Positions 23,930 through 35,295 of a DNA stretch of 64,000 nucleotides are shown here, piece after piece (position 1 is the first letter of the stretch; each line of letters opens with the position of its first letter). A model generated the notes under the pieces. It saw only the letters and a list, made by a program, of their open reading frames with translations, did not search any database and was not told the origin of the DNA. The stretch is taken from contig OY294049.1 of the NCBI GenBank assembly GCA_958510825.1, positions 20,205,536 to 20,269,535 on the forward strand, read 5' to 3'. The stretch is from Brachypterus glaber (taxonomy: Eukaryota; Arthropoda; Insecta; Coleoptera; Kateretidae). The translations under genes were made by a program, and so were the position numbers.

Positions 23930-24470
23930 TGGGTATTTGGTTAATTATTACCAAACATACGCAGGATAGGCTTTATATTTCTACTTCTACCAAGTGATAT
24001 TTAAATATAACAGTATATCTGTTATATCAAAAAGAAGCCAGATGCCGGTAAATATAATGTATCTGTATCCAGTTGGTAATGGCGTGCACAAAAATACAAT
24101 TCGTGTTTCGTGCTCTTTCACTATAAAAACTTGTAAAATTGTGCTGACTGTTGCAGGCTGGGTAGCATCGATTATTGCAGAGCAAGAACAGAATAATGTA
24201 GGCACAAACATGCACTTTCTTGACCCATATTATATTTCACTCAATAAAGAAGCGAAAATATATTTTTTTTGAGATTATAGTAAAAATTAGCTGTGTTCCT
24301 AATGTTTCCATGCGAAGTAGTTGATAACAAAAAAAATGATAAAAACAAAGAATACAAGAAAAGAAAGTAACGAATATATCAGAGAGTTCTGAATCTTGGT
24401 TCTGCTTTTAATACGAAGAGAATTGCCAGGCCGATATGAGATTTTAATCGATACGTGCTTGGGGCAAAGA

Positions 24471-24605
24471 TACCCTATTGAAAATGACGGGTCAGCGAGG
24501 GTATAAATGTTGCATAGACCGGACTTGAGCGGGTGAATTTCATCCATTCAAGTCCGGTTTATGCACCATTTATACCCGCCCAGACCCGTCATTTTCAGCA
24601 GGGTA
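24471..24605. mobile_element. Short palindromic element
   Basis: TACCCTATTGAAAATGACGG mirrors CCCGTCATTTTCAGCAGGGTA, and GACCGGACTTGA mirrors TCAAGTCCGG. The sequence leading into it (24415-24470) resembles 37668-37740. Confidence 0.7.
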
Positions 24606-24627
24606 TGTTTATTGTTAATATGGTAAA

Positions 24628-25918
24628 TAGAGTGGGTCAAAAAACCGACTATTTTTTTTTTTACTTTATACTCTGAAAAATCGGTTGCTAGACACCTCTA
24701 GAAAATTCTCACCAAATATGAACTCTTCATTTTGATAAAAAGGTTCTCCGCTTTACAATTTTCCACTTTTTTCTCAGTATTAGAAACAAAAATTCATATC
24801 TCTTTGACAACTGTTCGTTAAAAAGTATTTCTGCTCATATTCTTGTAGGAAATCAAAAGCTCTACAAAAAAGGTCTCTTACAATTTTTTTCGTAAACCTC
24901 ACCGTTTAAAAGATATCAAAGGTTAAAGTTTGATTATTTCATGAGACATTTCTGTTTTGCTTATGAATTTTATAACTCGCTTACAAAAAAGTGTTATGAA
25001 TTGCGCAATTCATAGTTTTGTAGGAAATTAACTGCTCTACAAAAATGGTCTCTTATGATTTGTCGATTAAATTTAGCGTTTAAAACATATTCATCGTAAA
25101 ACTTCAATGCATACTAATTTTAATAGTTTTTGATAAATATTTCGAAAATATTCAATTTAATTTATGAGTGTCACGAAAATTTATACAAATTTGAGTTCCT
25201 ATGAAAAGAGAAATGTTGTAAACTATTTGTCTCGTTTTTTTTTTAGTCCTACGTATGTTTGTTTATATTGAAAAAAAAATTAGTGCATTATTTCTAACTC
25301 AGAGTCAATGATTTATTAAATTTTGAAAAAAATAATAATAAAATAAGTTATTATACATATAAATTTGTATAAATTTTCGTGAAACTCATAAATTAAGTTG
25401 ACATTTTTCGAATTATTCATCAAAAACTATTAAAATTAGTAAGCATTGAAGTGTGACGATGAATATCTTTTTAAATTTAATCGACAAATCATAAGAGACC
25501 ATTTTTGTAGAGCAGTTAATTTCCTACAAAACTATGAATTGCGCAATTCATAACAATTTTTTGTAAGCGAGTTATAAAATTCAAAAGCAAAACAAAAAAG
25601 TCTCCTAAAATAATCAAACTTTAACGTTTGATATCTTTTAAACGGTAAGGTTTACAAAAAATTGTAAAAGGCCTTTTTTGTAGAGCGTTCGATTGCCTAT
25701 AAGAATATGAGGAAGGAGATACTTTTTAACGAACAGTTGTCAAAGAGATATGAATTTTTGTTTCTAATACTGAGGAAAAAATGAAAAATTGTAAAGCGGA
25801 GAACCTTTTTATCAAAATTAAGAGCTCATATTTGGTGAGAATTTTCTAGAGGTGTCTAGCAACCGATTTTTGAGAGTATAAAGTAAAAAAAAATAGTCGG
25901 TTTTTTTGACCCACCCTA
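24628..25918. mobile_element. 1.29-kb snapback element, hAT-like
   Basis: The element is one long imperfect palindrome with arms of about 640 bp. Ends are TAGAGTGGGTC and GACCCACCCTA. ATGGTAAA is present on both sides (24620-24627 and 25919-25926), an 8-bp target duplication typical of hAT transposition. No transposase frame is visible. Confidence 0.85.
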
Positions 25919-25926
25919 ATGGTAAA

Positions 25927-26006
25927 GTTTCAGGTGATTACAAATAAATTTGAATGCAGTAAATAATAAAATGTCTTAACATGGCAATAATTGGCTCACC
26001 CACCTT
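25927..26006. repeat. Terminal fragment of the AAGGTGGGT family
   Basis: TTTGAATGCAGTAAATAATA and GCAATAATTGGCTCACCCACC recur at 41438-41514 and, inverted, at 37942-38030. A complete relative is at 55128-55837. Confidence 0.6.
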
Positions 26007-26482
26007 ATAATTCCATCATACTCATCTTGCTGTAAGGCTACGATGAGTATTATAAAGGTTAGACTTATCTAGGAACATGGTTGAGTTAATAATTTAGCTA
26101 TTAATAAGTTTGTTCTCTGCAGGCCGACAAATTAAATGTAAAGTTTTAGTTTTAATGTTAAAGAATGGATCTTTATATTCAAAGTTTTCTAATAATTTCT
26201 TCGTTTTATATTAAGTACTAGTCTCGTTTATGTTCCAGGGGTATAACGCCGAGAAAAATTTTAAGAAGATGAAAGACAATTTGGCAGACTAACATCTCTA
26301 CTCTACTCCCTAACATCCCTACTCCATAACATCCCTACTCCACAACAACTCTACTCCGTAACATCTCTACCCCATAACATCTCTACTCCGTAACAACTCT
26401 ACTCCACACTATATGCACTTTATTAGCCACTTAATAATAAATGAGCAGTTCAAAAAACAAAGAATCTTCTTCTTCTAGATTA

Positions 26483-27700
26483 CAGTGGACTAGGCTAATT
26501 GTGACAGGCGGCTAACTGTGACACTTTTTATTTATTTGAAATACGCGTTAACTACGTTTGATCTAATACCAGATTTTAAGTATTTGATATTAAACCTACC
26601 TTCCAAAAAATTGTTGACATCGGCAAGTGATTTAGAGAGATTTGGTAAGTCGACATTTTTTTTGTAAAAAAACATAATTACATATAGTTTTGTTATAAAT
26701 TTAGTAGCTTTATTGCTTATAGAGATATTGTGCTAAAATTTGAAGGGAATAACCATTATTAGTTAAGTTACTAAACATATTATATTTCATAACTTTAAAA
26801 TATCAAACCTATGTTTTGTAGCATATGTCACATTTATACTCTCAAAAATTTATGTGTTTTAATTGTGACACCCAAACTTTTTTAATTGTGACATTGTGTC
26901 ACAATTAAAATAAACCAAGATACAAAATGTTTAAGTAAAAAATGCCGTTTTTTTTAGATTTTTATAAAAATGACTAAACGTAAACAGAAATCTAAACCCA
27001 AAAAAAAATAAAACATACTCACCGGAGGATGTAAATACAGCAATTGAAGCTATTAATAGGAAGCTATATTCAGTTAAAAATGCATCTAAAGTATATAATG
27101 TACCTAGGACAACTTTAATATAATCTCAATAATATTTATACGGTATTGCTAGATCCCACACAAGACAGAAGAGACGAAATTCATTTTTCAGTTAAGTTTG
27201 ATGGACTAAATATTTATTAAATACCTACCGTTTCATGCAACATTATAGACTTATGAACATAACGCATTTATAATTTACCTACATAGTTATTACGAGTTAT
27301 TATTAATAAGTTTTCTATAATAAACACATTTTATTCAAAAATCTTGAATTTTATTTATACATATAGGTATATATAATTATTATTTTTAAAATAAGTCAAT
27401 ATTATAGACAATATTAAAGTTTTAAATTATTTTGAAGCATGTGCGCGTTATTTAATCAGATGTCACAGTTAAAACCAAAATGTGTCACAATTAAACTTTT
27501 CGTATTTTAATTGTGACACCTTGGAATAAAGCGAAAAACACCTTGTAGAAAAGATAATATTATTAATTTAACTATTTAACGGCCTATTATGGGTTACCTG
27601 TTGCTTGCAAATAAAACTGTATTTTTTGAGTGACTTTAATATTACAAACGATTATTATGTGAAATCAAGAAACCTATGTCACAATTAGCCGAGTCCACTG
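26483..27700. mobile_element. Pogo-like transposon, 1218 bp, internally deleted
   Basis: Terminal inverted repeats CAGTGGACTAGGCTAATTG and CAATTAGCCGAGTCCACTG are flanked by TA (26481-26482, 27701-27702). TTGTGACA or its complement recurs about nine times, several near the ends. A psq-type DNA-binding remnant is encoded at 26970-27123. The DDE catalytic domain is missing. Confidence 0.85.
26970..27123 (+). pseudogene. Pogo transposase N-terminus, psq helix-turn-helix remnant
   Basis: ATG at 26970 opens MTKRKQKSKPKKK, which stops in an A run. One base out of frame the reading continues TYSPEDVNTAIEAINRKLYS and VKNASKVYNVPRTTLI to a stop at 27121. SPEDV-x-x-AI, the basic NRK, then A-x-x-YNVPRTTL are the pattern of the Pipsqueak-type HTH at the start of pogo transposases. 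The remainder of the protein is deleted. Confidence 0.8.
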
Positions 27701-28040
27701 TATTTTATTTTTTTCCTAGAAAACGTTTATCTTTAAATGTAAATCTAGAACAATCATAAATGAATTATTCTAAAAGCAACAATGACCGCGTACTCTTAAC
27801 ATGCACTAATATGTAAGTAATTAATAAACTGAATTCATTTTTGACTTAGCATGACAAATATTCTTTTGAGTTAAGAGAAGTGGCTAATCGAGTGTCTATA
27901 GTGTGGAGTAGAGTTGTTACGGAGCAGAGATGTTATGGAGTAGAGATGTTACGGAGTAGAGTTGTTGTGGAGTAGGGATGTTATGGAGTAGGGATGTTAG
28001 GGAGTAGAGAAATTTAGAGTAGAGATGTTAGTCTACCGAC

Positions 28041-29229
28041 AATTTTACCCGACTGGGGAATCGGGACTGGAGCAATTTTGATGGTCCCGGGACCTGAGGC
28101 TCCAGACTTGGGCAGGGGCTCCCGCAGATTTTTTAATAAGGGGGGTCAAGCCTATTCGGTTAACAACTTTATCAACAAAAAGAATTAGAATTTCATAAAC
28201 ATTTATTTTATAAAATCTATTAATTCATATTGTGATATCAAGTTAAGCGCTGCATGTGATTCTTTTTTAAATTTTCAAGTTCATGTATTTTCCTAATATC
28301 AACAATTAAAAAGAAAATTATTTATAAAACTTCAAATAGCCAGAGGAAACTTCTAAAAAAATAACACTATCTTTAATGCCGCAGGCCCAAATTTTAAGAA
28401 ATATATAGGTGAGACATTTCTAAGATATAGGTTTGCAAATTATTTTGGTCTGATTTTTTAATTTTAGTCCCGGGACCAGATTATGTTCGCTAGTCCAGGG
28501 ATTTGAAATTTGGAAAAAAAATATTGGTTCTGAAAAAAATCTATAATACCTAAGATAAAAAAATATACTTAACTCACGTAAGTTTAAGATCAAGTTTATT
28601 TATAGAGTTTAAAGGATGTATAATAGTTATTTATGGTACTAGTGGGTAAAGTATGTCCATGAGAAAATTAACCTGCTAGGCGTCAGCCAAGCAGGTTAAA
28701 TTTTGAGAGGGCAATATCGGTTTACCCATGAGTGCTATACAAGGTTTTATCCAATAAATAGCTTAGGAATTCATATTTTTATTAAAAATTTTAATGACAT
28801 TTACAAGAAAATAATTTGACAAGTGACAGTTGAGTGGGTAAAATAAATAATTATCCACTCAATAAAGTAAAAGCCACGCGGTGGTTATTATTGAGTTTAT
28901 CTATTTAAAATAAAGCTGGTAATTGTCTTATTATCTGTATGTATTGGATTTATTTATTTCACATATAGTTCGTGTAAAGAAGCAAGTCGATTGCAAAACA
29001 ACTTTACACTACGATATTTCAAGAACGCTTTGACATAGAGGCTTAAAATTTGAAAAAAAATCTTCTACTTAAAAAAGAGGTTTTTTTGACTCGCAAAAAT
29101 GGCCTGCGCAGTCCATTGTTACTGATAAACTATACATTAATTTTTTTAGAGTGTAAATGAATAACAAAACAAACGGAATATCATTATATTATATTCACAG
29201 ATCCCTATATTACTGTAGTCAAGGTACGG
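28041..29229. other. No gene; decayed repeats and one hairpin
   Basis: GTCCCGGGACC words near 28085 and 28470 suggest an old inverted-repeat element. An imperfect hairpin at 28647-28728 pairs TTAACCTGCT with AGCAGGTTAA and outer GGGTAAA with TTTACCC. Confidence 0.5.
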
Positions 29230-29440
29230 TTAACTAATTTATTTTATAAACTCGTCATGCACACAATTGGGACGCCGAAACAGTTTCCCTTTGCCTGTTT
29301 CTCTTGTGGTGGCCGTTTTCCCAGTCTCCACTGACCTAACATTTGTCACAGATCCGAAGGAAACCGCAGGGGTGGTAACCCTAACCTTACTTCTCCCCGT
29401 ATTACACTTTAGTTTCACTTAATGTTCAATTCGCACTCTA
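29230..29440. other. GC-rich island of unknown nature
   Basis: GC is clearly higher than in the flanks. On the minus strand a frame from about 29420 to 29245 reads through without a stop and ends FRRPNCVHDEFIK before TAA, with a possible acceptor GTTAG at about 29385 and AATAAA after the stop. The plus strand also has short open frames. I recognise no family; it may be an exon, a retroposed piece or a repeat. Confidence 0.3.
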
Positions 29441-29669
29441 CGCATTGTAACGTCTTGGTCGGTTTGCTAATTGAAGGCATAAGTGAATGAAATCGTTGTA
29501 TTACGAAATTTTAAATAATTTTTTTACACGAATGGGGTTAATTTATCTATGGACATTTTTCGTTTCGTACTCTGTACTTTGAATAAGTGATCCACATTTT
29601 ACAGGTGACAATTGGAAAAATCAGACAGTATATACTTTTATTTATGAATCCTGTGAAGTTTTGATAAAG

Positions 29670-29767
29670 TTTTAATAATATCCAGGTATGGATATTTTGG
29701 TATACACATTATATCCAAGGGTGGATATTTTGGTATATACATTATATCCAAGGGTGGATATTCTGGT
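29670..29767 (+). repeat. Three tandem units of about 33-35 bp
   Basis: Each unit contains TATCCAAGGGTGGATATT, itself an interrupted palindrome (ATCCA/TGGAT), followed by TTGGTATATACAT. Confidence 0.85.
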
Positions 29768-30064
29768 AAAATAGTAAAATTTTTAAACAAATTAAAATGG
29801 TTTAAATTACATATTTGGGGTAAATATATAAATATTAATTTTATTCTAGAGTATATCTTTCTGATATTATTTAAAAAAAAAAAAAAATAGTCTGGTATAG
29901 AAACCTATACAAAATCAGAGTTAGCTAGGTACTTTGAGGGTGAGTCCGTCGATATACCTTTTACTTTCAAACGACACTAAAAGAAAAAAAAATTATGTTA
30001 CACAGTGGAAAAATGTTGTGAACTAAACCTTGTATATACACTAAGTAAGAGAATTCACCAGTAG

Positions 30065-30300
30065 TCGGCGTAAACTCAGTTATGACGTTGAAAATAACAG
30101 AGAAACATAGGCTTGCGGAATAATTTTGCCGAATTATGAGTGAAATTTTTATAAAGGTCACTAAATCGAAATATTTGATGACTAATTTTTTACACACAAC
30201 AATATTGACTATACATATGTATATATATCTGTGTTTTTTAAAGAAAAAATTATCTTTTAAGAATACGAAAGTTTTTAATTTTTATTTATCGATAACTTTT
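30065..30300 (+). repeat. Dispersed repeat, copy also at 42400-42600
   Basis: Shares GAAACATAGGCTT, ATTTTGCCGAATTATGAG, GTCACTAAATCGAAA and ACACACAACAATATTGA with 42430-42540 in the same orientation. Short open frames in both copies are non-homologous at the ends and are not taken as genes. Confidence 0.75.
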
Positions 30301-30909
30301 TTTCCCACCTTACTCGTTTAAATGGAATCATGAAATTCGCGGAGTACTGGAACTAACACACTCCATTGTTGGATTTACCAAACAAAGTTTCATTTGGTGA
30401 ACTTTAAATCATAATGTATGAATAATTATTAATAATTATTAAAATCTGCTGCGAGTCGACTACACCCAGTAATCAAAAATAGAAAAATACAATTTCATTG
30501 AAATTAGTCCTACCAACTTTTCAATTAGTTAGATAGTTAGTTAGTTAGTATGTGATTAATCATTCTGGAGTATCCCTATTTCCAAATTTTAGTATATTAA
30601 AGGTTAAATACCTGTTTTTTCGACTGGTTATCTGTAATTAAATGTTAAGGTCTGTTTTTACATTAAGGGTTTATTGGTATTAGTCTGTGTCCAGAGAGCC
30701 GAAAACTTGTATTAATGTTACAACTGGTGGATACAAATTGGTTCTCACGCATTTATTGCAACACAGAGAACGAGACAGAGAATTACTTTTTAGTCTGAGG
30801 CGGTCAAGTGGACTTCAAAGAAAATTGGAATTTCGCTTAATTAGCCATTTCATTTCCTGCCTACTATAACTATTGTAAAAACTGAATTATTTTACGAGAC
30901 AATAGGGAG

Positions 30910-31018
30910 GATTGGTGTAGCGGACTACTGAGTCGTACTTGACCAGTTTACTGGGTAGTAAACTCGTCAAGTACGACGCGGGGTAAATAGCGTGAGTTTG
31001 ATTCTCACCGGCGCACAG
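30910..31018 (+). repeat. tRNA-like (SINE-head-like) sequence with inserted hairpin
   Basis: GGATTGGTGTAGCGG resembles an A box and GAGTTTGATTCTC a B box. Between them lies a hairpin (30932-30977) with two 20-bp arms, one mismatch and a TGGGTA loop. It cannot be a normal tRNA. Tail and length are not defined. Confidence 0.35.
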
Positions 31019-31040
31019 TAGGCATTAGCGGTCAAAATTC

Positions 31041-31966
31041 AATATACACAAACATATACTATTCAAACCTGTTGTAAAAATATTTACTGTGCGATTTTTA
31101 ATTTACTCTCTTGCTTGATGAAACAGACCATAGTAAGTCCTACTAGGGTCCGTTTCATCAAGCAAGATAGTAAATCAAAAATCGCACAGTGAATATTTTC
31201 AAAACAGATTCGAATATTGGAAGTGCGGATATACTGCGAAGTTTATTTTATAGAACATAACCATTTCTATACACAAACATATACTATTTAAACCACCTGT
31301 TGTAAAAATATTTACTGTGCGATTTTTAATTTACTCTCTTGCTACTAGGGTCCGTTTCATCAAGCAAAATAGTAAATTAAAAATCTCACAGTGAATATTT
31401 TCAAAACAGATTCGAATATTGGAAGTGCGGTTATACTGCGAAGTTTATTTTATAAAACATAACTATTTCTATACACAAACATATACTATTTAAACCTGTT
31501 GTAAAAATATTTACTGTGCGATTTTTAATTTACTCTCTTGCTTGATGAAACAGACCATAGTAAGTCCTACTAGGGTCCGTTTCATCAAGCAAAATAATAA
31601 ATTAAAAATCGCACAGTGAATATTTTCAAAACAGATTCGAATATTGGAAGTGCGGATATACTGCGAAGTTTATTTTATAAAACATAACTATTTCTATACA
31701 CAAACATATACTATTTAAACCTGTTGTAAAAATATTTACTGTGCGATTTTTAATGCTTGATGAAACAGACCATAGTAAGTCCTACTAGGGTCCGCAAGAT
31801 AGTAAATTAAAAATCGCACACTGAATATTTTGAAAACCGATTCGAATATGGGATGTGCGGATATACTGCGGAGTTTATTTTATAAAACATACTATTAAAA
31901 CCTGTTGTAAAAATATTTACTGTGCGATTTTTAATTTACTCTCTTGCTTGATGAAAGAGACCATAG
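31041..31966. repeat. Array of five palindromic MITE family A copies
   Basis: One half copy (31041-31133) and four further copies (about 31141-31343, 31344-31560, 31561-31774, 31775-31966) stand head to tail, joined mostly by TAAGTCCTACTAGGGTCCG. Each unit is a palindrome carrying AAAATCGCACAGT at both ends. The last copies have small deletions. Confidence 0.85.
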
Positions 31967-32099
31967 TATAGTATATTCTGTTACAAGTTTAGAATAAGGC
32001 ATTTTGTGACAACATTTTTGTCACCCGAGCCGCGATAGAGATGAGGGGGATAAACCACGAGTGAGGAATAGTCATTCTACACGTGTAAAGGACTATAAT

Positions 32100-32430
32100 T
32101 TTTTTTGACTGAAAAGTTCTAATAATTTTATTGATTGTTAGGGGCAATTTTGGCGGATTTTCGACACGGGTTAGAATCTTGGATCATTTTGAAATTCAGG
32201 ACATAATTTTGATTGCTCGACAGGAAAAATAATAATATTTCAAGCTCTTTATATTTTTTACTTATACAAATACTTCAACGATATTTTACGATTTATGGGT
32301 AATTTTACGAATTTTAGGGGCCCAATCAGGACCCTTATAGAAGGTCGATTGAGAATTTTCTAGTTACACTTAAATAAAAAATTAAAGATAATAAAAAAAT
32401 ATAAGGTCCACCCTAGTGATACACTGCATT
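32100..32430 (+). repeat. Dispersed repeat, copy also at 42760-43045
   Basis: Shared phrases in order: GGGTTAGAATCTT, TCATTTTGAAATT, ATTTTACGAATTTTAGGG, ATATAAGGTCCACCCT. No coding content. Confidence 0.75.
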
Positions 32431-32869
32431 TAGAAGGGCAAAAAAGTGCATTTTAAGCAACTGTTTGTCCAATTAAATATTTTAATATATTCCATTAAAT
32501 ATAACTAAATATCTACCTGTATTGGTGAATATCTATTTCAAAGGGTTAAGTAAATAGTAATACCATGGTAAATACAGGGTCCTCGCTCGGACCCTGACAT
32601 CACTTGTAACAAAACTAATTAATATGTTTATATATAGATACTGGCAATATTAAATATACCGGGTGTCATCGAAATCGTCGTACAGCTTGTATTCTAATGA
32701 AGGTTTAAAATAGGTATGACCCATTTTATTACTTACTTTTAGAGATCCAGAGATCTATCGAGTGTTGGTCTTGACTTGCCAAGACTTGTCTTTTTTGTCT
32801 TTTGAAGTTTTTGGACTTGATACTTTTTTATTGGTTTTTGTATTTTGCCTTAGCCTTCGTCCAAGTCTT

Positions 32870-33590
32870 GCGGAAATATAATAATTTTTTGTTTTCTTTT
32901 TGCGAAAAACAATAAAAATAAAAAAAAAATATGATAGTTTTTTATTTTTTTAAAAGTTTAACCCCCAATACTTTTTTTGTTTTTGGGGAAATTTCCTTCA
33001 GCTTTTTTCGATTTTTTTAAAAGTTTAACTCCTCATAAATTTTTTGTTTTTGGGGAATTACTATTAAAAAGGGATCTTCTCCTCGTAAAACTTGAGTTTT
33101 TCTGAAAATTTTAAGTCGATCGGATTATTTGTTCTTGAGATGAGTTCGTGTTAAAAAAAATCGTGACATCGGACATTTCAAGAAAAAAAAAGTTGCTTAT
33201 TTTTTCACGAAACAAATTTATATCCAAGAACTTTTTTACTAGGACAATCTGTGTAAAGCTGAAAGTCATTTGCAAAAAAAAATTACACAACGATATTTCA
33301 AGAATGACATAAATGCTTCAAATTTGGAACAAGGATGTTCTGTATCATACAGAAAATCCTTGGAAAAAAATCTGGTTTAATTTTTAAGAAATTTTATCAA
33401 TGCGCTTTTAAAATATCATAGTGTAGTGTAGGTTGTCGCGAAGGATCAGACAGACGGACAGACGGATATTTGCAAAGTAACCTATTCTTTCATGAAGCAC
33501 ATTTGCATCTAAGAATTTTTGTACCTATGACGTTTTTTTGACAATTTTGGAAAATCCCATACTAGATTTCACCGAAGGCACCTGGTACAG
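32870..33590 (+). repeat. Diverged relative of repeat R
   Basis: Contains AAAAGTTTAACCCCC, ACTTGAGTTTTTCTGAAAAT, GATCGGATTATTTGTTCTTG and a GACAGACGGACAGACGG array at about 33452, in the order seen in copy 1. Confidence 0.6.
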
Positions 33591-34518
33591 TACAGATATA
33601 TAGGTGAGAAATATGACTTAAATAAACAAGATCTGCATGAACAACACACTAAATGTTTGATTTGGGGGACAACTGTTACGAAGACGAGCATGATGAGCAA
33701 TGGTTAATTAGATTTGGGAACAGTGAACTTGTATGTATTTTTAATTGTCAATAACTAAGAATAAATATTTCAAATTACAACTTTCTACGATTTCTTAACA
33801 AAAAGTTACCCAAAAAGCATAATAAAACATTTAATTATGTCCTACAAGAATTAAACCCTGGATGATTTACGAAATTCAGTACCGGTACGATTTATGAAAC
33901 TTCCTTCTCTTTGCATAAAAATTAAAAATATAACCTAAAAACTAAAAATATGGATATGTATAGCTTATATGTTAATTCTTCTGATATTAGTTAATGTAAT
34001 TATACATTAAACGATGTGGTAATTATAATTACTAAAAAGAAATATCATTAGAAAAACTTGCAAATTTTTACATCAGTTTAAGAAATTTTTTTTATCGGAC
34101 CTTATCTATAGATTGAGGTTAATTTACAAGGACTAAAATGTGTATAAGATTTAATCTCCAAGCTAGCTATTATTAAAAGTCATGAGATATCGCATAAATC
34201 CTTTCGAAGTTAAAGAAATTAAAAAAGTACGATTTTCCGACCGGTACGATATAGTCTACCTTCCCCTATCTGGAAAATGGAGAGTGCAGATCTTTTGGCC
34301 TTAAAAAGTCCTTTAGAAGGACCCTTTGTAGTCAATTCACTTGAAGTAAATAAAGTTTAATGATATATAATAATTACATAAATTATATAAAAATAAAAAG
34401 TAATATGATAACCAAAGCCTCAACCAAAACTATTTCAACTGCAGTTTTAGTAGTTTTGGCCGTAATTTAGTTTTATTAAATTGTAGTTCATCATTACTTA
34501 ACTAATTAATATTTTTTT

Positions 34519-34985
34519 CTATTTTGCGACTCTTATAAGATCATAATCACACGCATTTTGCGTGTTCTTATAGGCCCATAAGAGGTCTCTACTTTTTTTT
34601 CTGTTGTCAATGTCGATTTAAAGTTTAATTTTTTACAAAATTTTGTGTTTGGGTTATTTTTTACCGTGTTAAACTTGTGGACTGGTTAATTGCAGTGAAA
34701 AAAGAAGAGATGGCTGTAAAATATATCAAAATATCATTTGTTCTTAAAATTTTAAACATAGTGTAAACTGTAATGCCAACCCAAAACAAAAATCCCTAAA
34801 TCAGTCATCAATTTAAATGTAAGTTTTTTAAATTTTGGAGCAAAATCGAAAAATTTGTATAAAGAACTTGTTTCATAACACGTGTTTAGAGCACTAGTAC
34901 TTTAGAAAACTCGCAGCAAGCGGCTCGTTTTCTAAACTTGTACTCGTGCGCTAAAAACGTATGTTATGAAACTAGTACTTTAATA
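34519..34985 (+). repeat. 470-bp repeat, inverted copy at 61890-62365
   Basis: Runs from TATTTTGCGACTCTTATAAG through CACACGCATTTTGCGTG to a terminal hairpin (ACTTTAGAAAACTCGC / GCGGCTCGTTTTCTAAA). The copy at 61890-62365 matches over nearly all of it in the opposite orientation. Confidence 0.85.
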
Positions 34986-35295
34986 TACTATTACATGATA
35001 ATATAAATTAAATTAAGTAAAAAGCATGTTTTATAACACGCAATATGTAAAATGCTTATATGTGTTATCATCAAATTATTGCGAAATCCGTGAACACCTG
35101 TATAAAATTTTAATCTAACTGGTTCTGCAAGCTGTCACATTTATGCTCATACCTTTTAAACCATAAAAGATTGCAGACTGGGATTTTTAGGGAAGCTTTG
35201 GAAAATTATAGGCTAAGTTATGTATTAATTTCACGATGCCCGCTTTCACCGGACGAAATGAAAATTTCCACCAAAGTCCAAACCAATTTTTGATA

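Larger units (their letters stand above)
26282..28040. mobile_element. Foldback-type element with minisatellite arms
   Basis: The left arm (26282-26410) is an array of a 15-16 bp unit, TAACATCTCTACTCCG and variants. The right arm (27895-28035) is the inverted array (GGAGTAGAGATGTTA). Non-repeat parts next to the arrays also mirror (TTAGCCACTT / AAGTGGCTAA). The middle is occupied by the pogo-like element. Arms built of tandem repeats are the hallmark of foldback elements. Confidence 0.75.

Noticed and set aside
30910..31018. A functional tRNA gene
   Set aside because: A 46-bp hairpin sits where the anticodon arm should be and no acceptor stem forms.
31041..31966. CRISPR-like regular repeat array
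   Set aside because: Units are about 200-bp palindromic MITEs without unique spacers, in an animal genome.
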